Source of the DNA: Plantago elongata
Lineage: Eukaryota; Streptophyta; Magnoliopsida; Lamiales; Plantaginaceae
Assembly: GCA_036897095.1 (NCBI GenBank)
Contig: JAYMSP010000242.1
Span: 1-64,000, forward strand
Length of the DNA stretch: 64,000 nucleotides
Direction of reading: 5' to 3'
Below, piece after piece: positions 10,850-20,959 of the stretch. Below the pieces are notes generated by a model. That model saw only the letters and a program-made list of their open reading frames with translations, was not told where the DNA came from and ran no database searches. Position 1 is the first letter of the stretch, and every line of letters starts with the position of its first letter. Made by a program: the position numbers and the translations under genes.

Positions 10850-11945
10850 CTTCTCTTCTTCTACTCAAACAGTACTCCTGCCACTTGCTCAAACAACGAA
10901 ACTGATTTTCAAGCACTTTTAGCCTTTCGGAAAGCCATAGACAATGGTCCAGTGGGAGCTGTAAGCTCATGGAACGAAACAGTCCACTTTTGTAGCTGTC
11001 AGGGCGTTCCATGCAGCTCAAGGCATCAAAATAGAGTTAGATCGATCAATCTTATTTCTCAAGGCTTGCTGGGAGCCCTTTCGCCTCATTTAGGTAATCT
11101 TTCTTTCCTTAGATCCATCAATCTACAAAATAACAGCTTTTACGGCCAAATCCCAGAGGAAGTTGGTCGTTTAAGGCGCCTTGAGCTTGTTGAATTCAGC
11201 AATAATTCATTTAGTGGTGAGATTCCACGGAACATTTCAAACTGCTTAAATGTCTATTACCTGAATCTGATTGACAAGTGAGATACCATTTTCTTTCAGT
11301 AACCTGACTTTTTCTTAATCATCTACGCTAGGGGAATAACAATTTGGGCAGGGCTAGACCTCAAAGTCTACGTAACTGTAGCAGCTTACTAACTCTGGAC
11401 ATCTCCTATAACAATCTTACTGCTAGCACACCTGAAGATATTGTGAGCATTTAGTCTCTTATCAATTTTCAATTTACAATACAAGATTTCAATCAGGGAT
11501 AGTATGGAAGAACAAAATTCCTATAATAAAAGCTTCACCTGGCTCCATATTATGTTTCAGAGTATGGCATGTGTGACTTGGTTTCAACAGAAGGGGATGT
11601 TTATAGTTATGGGATTCTCTTACTGGAGATGTTCACTGATGATGAATTTAAGGGTTCGTCCAGCCTTCTTGGTCTGATTAAGTGCGGTGTCAAGTCAAGT
11701 GATGGAAATTGTGGACCCGGTGATTCTCATGACCACAAATGATGTGAGTAGTGAAATTAGGAGCTGCATTGTTTCCATACTAGAGATCGGCTTGGCATGT
11801 TCGAGAGAATCACCAAGAGAGCGGATGTTGATGACTGATGTCACAACGAATTGCACAAACTTGTTAGTCTGTGTGAGTGAAATTCAACTGCTGATCTGTG
11901 AGTTGGGCTCAATTATCTTTGCATATAATTTTCTTTGTAGTAATT
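10850..11945 (+). pseudogene. decayed LRR receptor-like kinase gene (subfamily XII type)
   Basis: Near 10900-11280 one frame encodes an LRR N-terminal cap and first repeats: TDFQALLAFRKAI, VSSWNETVHFCSCQGVPC, then LSFLRSINLQNNSFYGQIP and RRLELVEFSNNSFSGEIP. It stops at 11279-11281 after LNLIDK. A further repeat-like fragment (LLTLDISYNNLT) lies near 11390-11420. At about 11563-11870 comes the far end of a kinase domain: STEGDVYSYGILLLEMFTD, a frame change, then VMEIVDPV and IGLACSRESPRERMLMTDV. Most repeats, the membrane segment and the catalytic core are missing. These proteins are plasma-membrane immune receptors (EFR/Xa21-like); this copy cannot make one. Confidence 0.8.
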
Positions 11946-12073
11946 GCTAAGTTTTACTCATCGATCAAGTGCTTGTAATCATTTACTTTCTGGATATAAT
12001 GTTAACCGTGTTGATTGATAACTTGAAAAACACAGAGTTTCTACGCACGATTCATCATCCATTGCATACATTC

Positions 12074-12847
12074 ATGGCGTCCTCGCCCATTCCTGCTGAG
12101 TACAATGCCCAACTGCACGGTTCATCCAGAACCAGGTATAATGTCCAGGATTGCAAAGAGTTTCTCAATATCGAACTCGCACGGGCAAGATCTTACAATG
12201 TCCGAATCGACGACAATTTCAAGTACACTTTTGGCCTTCCCTACGGAGTATATGCTCGTGAATTTCTTGATTCCAACCATGATCCTGAGGACTCGTCCGT
12301 GGATAAGGTCTTGTTCGAAGACAAAAAGTACATTGATATTGATGGATGGCAAGTGGAAGATCTAAGAAGCCAACGAGAAGATGTAAAACAGATGATAATT
12401 GCTCTTCTCGACTTAACTGAAGATCATGCCGAAACTTTGTCCGAAAACATAGTTCAATACGCAACGGAGGTGTACTCTGCCCGGAAAGCGTGTCACAAGA
12501 TCTTTAGGTTGGATTTTAATATTTCTTTGATACATTATCATGTGCTCGTACCCAAAAGCGAAGAAGAAAAAGCAGCATTAGGTGTACTTTATGATGATCT
12601 TATTGATTACATTCGTACTGCAGATTTGGTTCCTGACATGAGCGACTCCATCGTTCCTCCCACGAGCGACTCCATCAAGTCACTCAAGCGCAAGAGGGTA
12701 GACGAAGATTATTGTGTGATCTGTCTGGAAGGTCGTGAAGCTGTTTCGGTGCCTTGCTCGCACTTGTTTCATGGAGATTGCATCGAGGAGTGGCTGAATA
12801 TAAGTCATAGGTGTCCAAGTTGTCGTTTTAAGATGCCTACTAGTTAG
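12074..12847 (+). CDS. RING-H2 finger protein, probable E3 ubiquitin ligase
   Basis: A 257-residue frame ends in a RING-H2 finger (C3H2C3) at about residues 214-252: CVIC, then CSHLFHGDC, then CPSC, with a Trp after the EE of the H2 loop as usual. Just before it is a basic stretch (KSLKRKRVDED) that could be a nuclear signal. The N-terminal 200 residues show no domain that I recognise. The open frame begins upstream, with another in-frame ATG at 11999, but the ATG at 12074 (MASSPIPAEYN) gives a more protein-like start. Family members catalyse ubiquitin transfer from an E2; the substrate is unknown. It lies just 3' of a dead receptor-kinase gene. Confidence 0.75.
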   Translation: MASSPIPAEYNAQLHGSSRTRYNVQDCKEFLNIELARARSYNVRIDDNFKYTFGLPYGVYAREFLDSNHDPEDSSVDKVLFEDKKYIDIDGWQVEDLRSQREDVKQMIIALLDLTEDHAETLSENIVQYATEVYSARKACHKIFRLDFNISLIHYHVLVPKSEEEKAALGVLYDDLIDYIRTADLVPDMSDSIVPPTSDSIKSLKRKRVDEDYCVICLEGREAVSVPCSHLFHGDCIEEWLNISHRCPSCRFKMPTS

Positions 12848-12849
12848 TC

Positions 12850-13490
12850 ATATTGATAGTCTTTGTGATGCTGATTCGAACTAAAGCTCATGAGATTTAG
12901 TACAGATCATTGTAATTGTTTTAGTTCGTTTGAATGCAAGCTTATTAGTACATACTTTGTGTTTGCAGATTTACTATAATCTTATATGTTGTTTCTGCTG
13001 TTTAATCGTAGATCATGGCCAGCATGTTGGTTATTGTCTTTTAGTTGATGTGCCTTTGCTGGCCAGCTACTTGTCACATTATATGAAAGTGTAACTCTAA
13101 TACAACTGAACTGGAGAATACTAAAATTCACAAGCGCTCTATGACATCTACTCCAAGCTACAACCCTAATGATATACTCCATTTAAGAGAATCCTATGCA
13201 TACTTTTAGCTTTTTCAGTATGAAACTCAGAATTTGTAGATTATATCATAGCAGGCAGCGTCCTGAAGATTTCCCCGTTTCTCTGGAACTGTCTCGAGAT
13301 GAGAACAGACAAGAGTTTACAGTAAGGATACTAAACCTTGTGTGAGAAGAGAAGAGTAGCTCTATTTCCATCCATCATTCTGTTATTTATAAGATCATTC
13401 ACCAGACGTTTCAGAAGCCGTCCACGTGGCAGATCGTGGGGTGCAGATTGAAAGTTGTGAGAGAGGGAAAGTTATTTTGTCATGTTTTTT
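12850..13490. other. spacer after the RING gene
   Basis: Probable RING 3' UTR followed by unclassified sequence; nothing else recognised. Confidence 0.4.
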
Positions 13491-13495
13491 AACTA

Positions 13496-13907
13496 AGGTT
13501 GTGTTCTCTTCGACTGAAAATCAATTCAGTTTAGTTTAGTCCAGTTCAGTCAAATTCAGTTCAGTTCAATTCAGCTTAGTTATAATTTATACCTTATTTC
13601 AGTTCAGTCCAGTTCAGTCCATTACAGTTCAGTTCAATAAAGATGTGTTATCTTCAACTAAAATCAATTCAGTTCAGTTCAGTTCAGTTCAGCTTAGTTA
13701 TAATTTATAACTTACTTCAGTTCAGTTCAGCTTAATTATAATTTATAACTTACTTCAGTTCAGTTCAGTTCAGTAAATCTTAGTTGAAAAGAACACAACT
13801 TAAATCTCAGTTGAAGAGAATATAGCCTTATAACTAAGTCGAGCTGAACTAAACTGGACTGGACTGAATTGAACTGAAGTTATTTTCAGTTAAAGAGAAC
13901 ACAACCT
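13496..13907. mobile_element. MITE with TTCAGT-rich arms
   Basis: A 412-bp element bounded by AGGTTGTGTTCTCTTC on the left and the inverse (GAGAACACAACCT) on the right, flanked by AACTA at 13491-13495 and 13908-13912. Both arms are built from CAGTTCAGTTCAGT-like runs that become ACTGAACTGAACT on the right, so the whole could fold into a long imperfect hairpin. There is no coding capacity. The superfamily is uncertain. Related copies lie at about 57865-58145. Confidence 0.6.
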
Positions 13908-13911
13908 AACT

Positions 13912-14600
13912 AGCAAGTCTCTAAGTTTGTCTGATACGTGTAGGCCTGTGAATGATTGGTTAAAAACCATAACCATAATCAGCTAATAACCATTTATTTT
14001 TCCTGAACGATTATCAACCATAACTGTAACCGTAACCATTCAGCAACTGACCGGTTACAACCATAACAAGTTCGGCTTTTGGTTGTGGTTACGATTAAAA
14101 ATCGTTAATCTTTTTTCTTTAAACTTAAATATTCTATTTTTCGAGCACAAAAATTACAAATCTTCATATACGCACTTTCAAACATCCATTTTGAAAGAAA
14201 ATTTGTACGGGCTCATATTTCGGGCCAATAAATCTGATTTTGAATTTAGATTTAATTTTTTGGGTCTGAAAAATATTTTAAAAATTATTTTTCATAAAAA
14301 ATACAATAATACATAAAAAAATATAAAATAGGAAAGCACGTGGATTTGTGGGGTTCCACATTCTTTTTCGTAACTAAAAAAACAGTGCTATGATTGGATT
14401 GAAAATAAAGTAGATGCATTAATTACGAAACTTCCAAGTTCCAGCTCTTCCAAAAGTCATTGTCGAGCTTTAAGTCGGAAGAAGACAACTAAGAAACTTC
14501 CAAGGAATTCTGCCTACCTTGGTGGACTTATCATACAATTATTATACCAAGTCTAACAACCAAACCTTTGCTTCAGCACATTTGTTATACTATATGAAGG
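13912..14600. other. spacer with AACCATAACCATAA-rich sequence
   Basis: Between about 13960 and 14080 the sequence is rich in AACCAT and related GGTTA words, perhaps the remnant of a terminal repeat. The rest is AT-rich and has no gene I can support. Confidence 0.35.
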
Positions 14601-14636
14601 CTGCAATGCAATTGAGTTGCTAGAGAGTGGAGACAG

Positions 14637-15008
14637 ATGACAGTTTACGACAACTGGGAGAGGCTCGCCCGAGCTGCCATACGCAAACATGAGCTTTGGC
14701 AAATGTTCCATGACCACTCCCGCACCCCTAGCAACGGCTCCACATCATCTGGAACCAGTCCTGATGCAGGTGGTCATGCTCGAAGTGACAGTGACGATAT
14801 TCATGAAGTTTCTCATACTGTAAGGACGACATCAAGGTTGAGTGCAACTAATCCAATTGTGACTCGAGAAGTGTCTCCTTTGAGTTCAAGTTCAACTGCA
14901 CGAGGCTCGAATTTGAATCAGTCTAGTTCTAAGTCCATGAAACCTAGGAAGTTTTATGGGATGCGTTTGGATAGGTGGATTTGGAGTCGGTTGACACTAT
15001 CAAAGTGA
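14637..15008 (+). CDS. intronless partial paralog of the kinase gene's N-terminus
   Basis: A 123-residue open frame starts MTVYDNWERLARAAIRKHE. Its start resembles that of the kinase gene 1 kb downstream ([19 protein letters not shown]). A second similar stretch (SDDIHEVS...SATNPI) matches what exon 2 of that gene encodes (QDDHLTGS...TATPI). Here both parts lie in one uninterrupted exon. The middle is Ser/Thr-rich and the end basic (SMKPRKFYGMRLDRWIW). No kinase domain follows before the TGA at 15006-15008. It may be a small real protein, a partial retrocopy or a fragment of a duplicated gene. Function unknown. Confidence 0.5.
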   Translation: MTVYDNWERLARAAIRKHELWQMFHDHSRTPSNGSTSSGTSPDAGGHARSDSDDIHEVSHTVRTTSRLSATNPIVTREVSPLSSSSTARGSNLNQSSSKSMKPRKFYGMRLDRWIWSRLTLSK

Positions 15009-15009
15009 T

Positions 15010-15970
15010 TAGAGAGGAATTCTTTACAGACTTTATATATGTAGTTGCAACTTACAAGTATTCGTTCATTATGATTCTTTATAGGCCTTATGTCGAAAAG
15101 AAAGTGGATTCAGGGAAACCAGAGAGTGTACAAGCGTGTAAATGTACATGATAAATCCTTTTTTCCATAAGCTGTATATATCTCATATACTCATATCATA
15201 TCGTAGTACTATATAGGCTGTCTATTGTTGTTTTGAAGTGTACTTTCAACATTGAAATCGCAGATCAAACGAGATCAATTCCAGATTTCACAAGGATCAT
15301 GTAATAAATAGATGAATCAGATTACGGACTACGATAGTACCTTCTGCCTTTGGTATAGCACTAAGACAGTTAGTTCAAGTATTAGCTCTATATAAACAGA
15401 GAAATCCTTCTTATGCAGATAGTAGTGTAACTTTTCGATTTCTACATGAGAAAATTTTCACTCTGCACTCAATGAATCAGAGTTTGTGATTTTACTACGA
15501 ATACTTTAGAAATAGTGTAATAAAAGTTTGTTAAGGTGAAGAAGATGATAATTTCCTTAAGGTTTAATGCACAACTCCCCAATTCAACTAGAATCTGAAG
15601 AGGAGCTATCTATCCTTTTTTTTTAAAGAGAAAGGAAAAAGAATCAGATCATATGCAGATAAGGACAGAAAAACAGTACTGAGAAATTTTTGTTTAATAC
15701 TCTTATAGTCTTATATGCTAAGCTTAGCCGGCCACATACCAAATTAACATCTAAAACATACTTTCACTCCTTTATTTTATATTCACCAAGTAAATGTTTC
15801 TTTGCATTGACGTTGAAACGAAGCCATTGTTTTTTCTGTTGTTGTCATTCACTAAACTTCAAAGAAATTGCTGACTGTGGTATTTAGGATATGAGTAGGA
15901 AGGAGATAATATCCGGTTCCATTTATCCAGTATTTATCAGTTCCATCTGAAATCTACCTTCCTGAAAAGT
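15010..15970. other. spacer between the two DNW paralogs
   Basis: No convincing kinase-domain relic is visible here, so the upstream paralog was probably never followed by a full kinase region at this site. The right end should hold the promoter of the kinase gene. Confidence 0.4.
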
Positions 15971-15974
15971 GAAA

Positions 15975-18360
15975 ATGTCTCGCGACAACTGGGTAAGACT
16001 GGTGGCTACTGTGGTGAGGACAGAACAAAATCAGGAATTATGCTTTGCCAACTCAATAAACCCCAGCTCCAGCTCCAACTCCTTGGACTCAGCTACTTCT
16101 AGTTATTCTGGAATACCTTCTCTGTAAGTTATATTAGGATATATAGGTTCTGTTGTGAGAAGATTACTTGAAATTTAATTATATGGAACTATTGATTGTG
16201 TAGTGATCTTCAAGATGACCACCTGACAGGATCTCAGGAAAACGTAAACAGTACTGAGAGAGTCACAGCCACGCCTATCAGGTTATGTTCATGCGAAAAA
16301 ACGAAACTAATTAATTGATCCTTATTCTGACTGCGTGGAATTACTGACTTTCCGGCATGTTCTATTTCTTCCATTCCAGTTCTAAGATTTCAAGCCAACA
16401 ATGGTTCCATCTCATTCTCGATGTTAGTCTAAGTTTCTCCCTACCTCATTGTCAGTGTATTGCATGTTCTCATGTTAAAATTTTGAGATGTCTGAAGTAC
16501 TGTCATTTGAAGCAAATATTGACAGATCAACTTGTGCTTCAATGTTTTAGAAGAGTGTAGATACTGTCATACTTACTTTGCATTAATGGAACGTTGCAGT
16601 TAGTAAACTTAATTGCTGGAGCAGCTCGCCATTTCGTCACTCCTGGTACGTTATTTGGATGTTTTTACAATGCATTATACATAAGAATTATCACTTAACT
16701 ATGTCTAACTTGCATATCAAATGATATTTGGTTCGTAACGAACAATTTAGGGAACTATAGAAGCTCTAAGGCCCAGTATGAAGCTCCTGTGGACCTTAAA
16801 GTTGTGAATGCATCGGTACCTAGTATTGAGGCGGAAGAGTTGTCTATCAAGGAGCTGAACGGCAATTTGACTTTTGAGGATGCAATAATTTGTGAAGGTT
16901 ATTATGGAAGAGTGTGCTATGTTCAGTTAGACAATGGGAAGAAGGTTGCTGATAGGAAGCTTGATGTGACTCTTGATCAGTCCAATTCAAATGTTGAGTT
17001 TTCAGCACAGGTACTCACACGTACGACTGTGCTGAATACACTATATATTCTTACCTTATTTGTATCATGCTGATCAGCCAACATGATTGTACTGTTTTTC
17101 CTCAGGTTTCTATGGTGTCAAGTTTAAAGCATGAAAATATTGTTGAATTTGTTGGTTACTGCGTAGAAGACAATAATCTCCGCATTTTAGCATATGAGTT
17201 TGCGGCAATGGGAACTCTGCATGACATTTTGCATGGTATGTAATATCAATTTGCTTATAAGTGTTTTTATCATATCATCCATTTCTTACGGTGCTTATAT
17301 TAAGGACGAAAAGAAGTACGAGGAGCTCAACCTGGTCCTGATCTCAACTGGGTGCAGCGGGTAAGAGTTGCTGTCGATGTTGCAAGGGCAATAGAGTATT
17401 TGCATAATGTTCAGCCTTTAACAACACATAAAGATATTAGGTCTAGCAATGTGCTTTTATTCGATGACCACAGTGCCAAGATTGCAGACGTTCACCTCTC
17501 AAATCAGGCTCCTACTGTTTTTCTTAATTCTCGACGAATGCTAAAAACCTTTGGCTATCACCCACCAGAGTAAGCCCCTTCTATTTATGTTATTTTCATC
17601 ATCATGATCAGGTAATGTAACATATTAGCTTATTCAGGATTATAAATATCTCAATGACTCAATCCATGGTATGCAGATATCTTATGACGGGGAAATGGAC
17701 GCAGAAGAGTGAGATATACACTTTTGGAGTAGTTTTAGTTGAGCTTCTATCTGGAAGGGAGCCTATTGACAATACCTTGCCACGCGGAAGGCAGAGCCTT
17801 GTTGTTTGGGTGAGGCTCCATCATTAAATTTTCCTGTTCACGCAAGTTTCTCGTTTCATAGTTTGTTTTCGGGAGAATGGCATAGCTAGTCCAATTTATT
17901 GACATACGGGCACAAGCACACACAATTTGTTTATGTTTCTACTTTCATGGTCATGCTGCTTCTACCATTTTTTTCAATACAGTATGTACATGATTGCAGA
18001 TATATAGTTTTTAGTGCATTATAAATTATGCCTTGTATATGTTGAAATTGGATACAGGCCCATCAAAATTTTGGGGATCTCACAGGACAGGGTGTGGAGA
18101 AAGTGAAAACATGTGTTGATCCAAGACTACTGGGAGAGTATCCAACAAAAGATGCTGCCAAGGTTCATCTCTCTTTCTTACTCTCTGAGTATACGCTTAT
18201 AAATGACGAACAAGGATTGAATCGACATTTTACTTTGATTTAGTTTGCAGCTCTAGCATCATTGTGTATACAGTTCGAACCTCATTTACGACCACATATC
18301 TCCATTGTTGTAAAGGCTCTCGAACAATTGCTGGGATCCCCTGCTCATGAAGTTCACTAA
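15975..18360 (+). CDS. PTI1-like receptor-like cytoplasmic kinase with degenerate catalytic motifs
   Basis: Ten exons join in phase into 441 residues: 15975-16123, 16204-16281, 16380-16422, 16600-16645, 16751-17010, 17106-17235, 17305-17569, 17677-17809, 18058-18162 and 18244-18360. Exons 3 and 4 rest on splice signals and phase only. The N-terminal 120 residues are polar with no known domain. The kinase domain (about 130-435) is clearly PTI1-like: [63 protein letters not shown]. Several catalytic positions differ from the family. The glycine loop reads CEGYYGRV (first Gly is Cys153), the VAIK lysine is Arg174 (VADR), HRD is HKD (277-279), DFG/DFN is DVH (297-299), and APE is PPE. The frame is intact, so a pseudokinase or scaffold is more likely than a pseudogene. 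PTI1 proteins act with AGC kinases in stress signalling. Confidence 0.85.
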
Positions 18361-18513
18361 AATTGTCTCGTAAGCTCACTCCACTTTAAAGATTTTGTGA
18401 GTTTTGCGAACTACGTTGATAAATGCTGTACATGAGGCTAGCTCAAAGCCCGCTGTGTGGTACCCCTTTGAAAACCAGCTTGTGTAGATAAGAAGATCAC
18501 ATATTTTTATTAT

Positions 18514-19420
18514 GGGATAATTACAAATACCTCCTTGAAAACAACAGCGATTTTCAAAAACTCCTTTCTTTTACTACTTTGAAATTTACTTTCACAGACC
18601 TCCCCGAATTCGTCTTCGTCTTTCTCGACCGTTAAAAGTCAACTAACGGTAGAAAGTCAATTCTAGTCAACACAAAAAGTCAACATTTTTAATTTTTAAA
18701 TTATTTTTTCAAATATTGCAAAAATTATTTTTCTAAATTAAAAAAATAAAAATTGATTATTGCAAATTATCCATACGATTTCCTAAATACTCCCATACTA
18801 CTTTTGTTTTAGCAAAATATCCCCTAAACTTTAATAAACCACAAAATACTCTCACCATCTTCCCACTACCTCCAACCCCCATTTTCACCACCTCCAACCA
18901 CCATTTCCACCACCTCCAACCATCGTTTCCAATGAAGATCGACCTTCTTTCCTTCCTCATTTTCTCCGTTTTTTATACCTATTTTAAAGCTCCGACGGAG
19001 CTGTAAAATCCCAATCGGAGCTGTGTTATAGCTCCATATTGGAGCTTTGACAGCTCCGACGGAGCTGCTACTGCTGTATCCGAAGCTATTAAATGCAGCT
19101 CCGATCGGGACTTTGGCATTGTGGTGTGTGTGTGGAAATTGGTGGTTTGGGGTGGAAGATGGTGGTGGAGAATGGTAAAAATATTTGGGTAGTAATGTTT
19201 AGAATTATAATTTATGGACTAATATGCAATAACTGATTTATTATATTTTTTAATTTCCAAAAATCATTTTCTTTGAATTTTTAGATTTTTTTAAATCGAA
19301 AAAGTTGACTTTATGACCGTTGACTTTGTTGACTAACGGAGTCAACGGTAGAAAGTTTCCGAGCAAAGATGGGGTTTTTGTAATTTCACCACTTTTCAGG
19401 GATATCTGCAATATTATTCC
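18514..19420. mobile_element. Mutator-like MITE with perfect 9-bp target duplication
   Basis: A 907-bp noncoding element lies between identical copies of TTTTATTAT at 18505-18513 and 19421-19429. The ends are imperfectly inverted: GGGATAATTACAAATACC on the left, and GGAATAATATTGCAGATATCC read inward from the right. Both arms also carry inverted GTCAAC/GTTGAC and TAACGG words. A 9-bp duplication is the Mutator signature. The centre (about 18990-19110) holds spaced imperfect AGCTCCGATCGGAGCT palindromes also seen near 2600 and 32840. Confidence 0.7.
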
Positions 19421-19810
19421 TTTTATTATAAGTTGCACATGTTCTGGAACTTTTAAGGAATCATACAAAGAACAATTAAGCATGTAATTAGTAGGGCCCT
19501 AATTAGTATTATAGTGGATTAACAAACGTGCCATTTGAACTAATGTACTTATGCACACAAAAGTATCTGTATTATTTAACTACAAAACACACTTTCGTGC
19601 TAATGATCATTTAATCATTATAATCACAAGATGATATACTATACTCCTATATTGTGTTCTGAATCTTCCTACCCACTAAAACTGCAGCATTTCTGTAAAC
19701 TTGTCCTAAAGCTATGCCCTCTTTTTAAGACAATCTTCTCCACTTTTTCACTTTCTTGTTGTCCTTGTATTTCAAATCTCACTTGGATGCTATGAACTTT
19801 TAACAAAATC

Positions 19811-20070
19811 TCAGTTGTGTATGGGCGGTTTTCGACTTGCCAAGGAGTAATCCATTCCAGCAATGCCTACAATGTCTGGATTCGGCTCCAGGGTACCATG
19901 TGGTTTCTTGGTTTCTTGTGATGGATTAACAGGGAGATTTTCTCCTCCAATTCCTACATTTTTGTTAGTCGAATAGCCTTCCGGTTTGGGTTGAGCTCTA
20001 CTTTTGTAACCAGACTTAGAAATTGTTGTGGAGCTAGAACTATGGATCATACTTAGTTTTCTAACCCTTC
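19811..20070 (-). CDS. RGF/GOLVEN/CLEL-type peptide exon without its own signal-peptide exon
   Basis: Exon with a good acceptor (TTGATTTGCAG, ending at 20071) and 86 codons, ending in MDYSLASRKPPIHN and a stop. The last 13 residues (DYSLASRKPPIHN) fit the root meristem growth factor/GOLVEN/CLEL pattern: an Asp-Tyr start (sulfated Tyr in known members), a basic middle and a PPIHN end. The rest is a polar precursor rich in Ser, Lys, Gly and Pro. The exon needs a phase-1 donor. I find no signal-peptide exon in the 350 bases upstream, but exon 1 of the neighbouring peptide gene (20720-20789) ends in the required phase. It is either an alternative last exon of that gene or a duplicate that lost its first exon. 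Confidence 0.65.
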
Positions 20071-20425
20071 CTGCAAATCAAAAATGAAATTCCATCACTT
20101 GACATATAGTTACTCGATGTAAATTCCCACCTTGACATGATCATAATAAGAAACATAATTGGAATGTAATAATTTAACGGTTGATTACTAATGGAAACAA
20201 AGAACTGGAAAATTGTCACTTCTATAGACTTTTTGTCAATTAACACTTCAAAAAAATACAATCTGAAGAAATATCAGATCAGTGGAGAACATTGTTCTCC
20301 TCATGTATATTGATCACTTGAAACTACTTTGAAAAAATTGAATTGCCACGAAAATTTTATGTTTTTCTCAAGTGAATGATCTCAAAAGAATGCTAATTCT
20401 CTAACATTAGTACTGTTTAGAAAGC

Positions 20426-20789
20426 CTAGTGGTGCTTAGGTCTATGCATTCTTGGACCATAATAATCTTCATGGATTCTTGGTAACCAATGGTGTGTTTC
20501 CTTTTTCACTCTAGAAGACAACTTTCTCTTCTCTTTACCTGAACAATGCTTTCCTTTGCATAATAACTTCACCACTTCACCACCCTCGTCATCAATCTTC
20601 TCAACTAAATCTTTCCGAAAGCGTATACCTTCATGTACGAAAACACAGACGAAATCGTTAGTTCGAATGAACATCAGATAACATACACTGGTACACTAGT
20701 GTAGAGATAGTACACATACCTTGAGCCTCATGAATGAGAGTTGAGAGAACTAGGAGAGAAAACATTAGCAAGCACAAGTACTTCATCAT
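20426..20789 (-). CDS. RGF/GOLVEN/CLEL-type secreted peptide precursor
   Basis: Two exons (20789-20720 and 20628-20426) join in phase 1 into a 90-residue precursor. Residues 1-23 are a signal peptide (MMKYLCLLMFSLLVLSTLIH, ending EAQ). The middle is charged (IRFRKDLVEKIDDEGGE, then Lys/Arg-rich). The C-terminus DYYGPRMHRPKHH fits the DY...P...P..H/N pattern of RGF/GOLVEN peptides, which are cleaved by subtilases, sulfated on Tyr and sensed by RGFR/RGI receptor kinases in root meristem and gravitropic growth. The family has many short, divergent members, so assignment rests on the signal peptide, size and terminal motif. A second GOLVEN-like exon lies 356 bases downstream on the same strand. 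Confidence 0.72.
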
Positions 20790-20946
20790 AATTGACAAGA
20801 TTTCTTGACTATGCAAATGATAATAATTAAAGCAAGTCAAATGGAAGGATAGAATATGAATAAGGAATGAAAGATGTGAATTTTCTTAAATGTTATTGAA
20901 CCACTAGAGATAGCTACTCAATGGTCTTGAATATAAGGAGGCTGCC

Positions 20947-20954
20947 TTTATATA
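20947..20954 (-). promoter_or_regulatory. TATA box for the peptide gene
   Basis: TATATAAAGGC on the minus strand, about 160 bases before the peptide ATG. The distance allows a leader of roughly 130 bases. Confidence 0.4.
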
Positions 20955-20959
20955 TCCAA

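Noticed and set aside
13960-14080. AACCATAACCATAA-rich stretch as telomere-like repeat or satellite
   Set aside because: The words are irregular and too few for a satellite, and do not match the plant telomere unit TTTAGGG.
20061-20261. possible signal-peptide exon for the second peptide
   Set aside because: The only phase-compatible donor there would leave an intron of under 50 bases, and the encoded start is a poor signal peptide.
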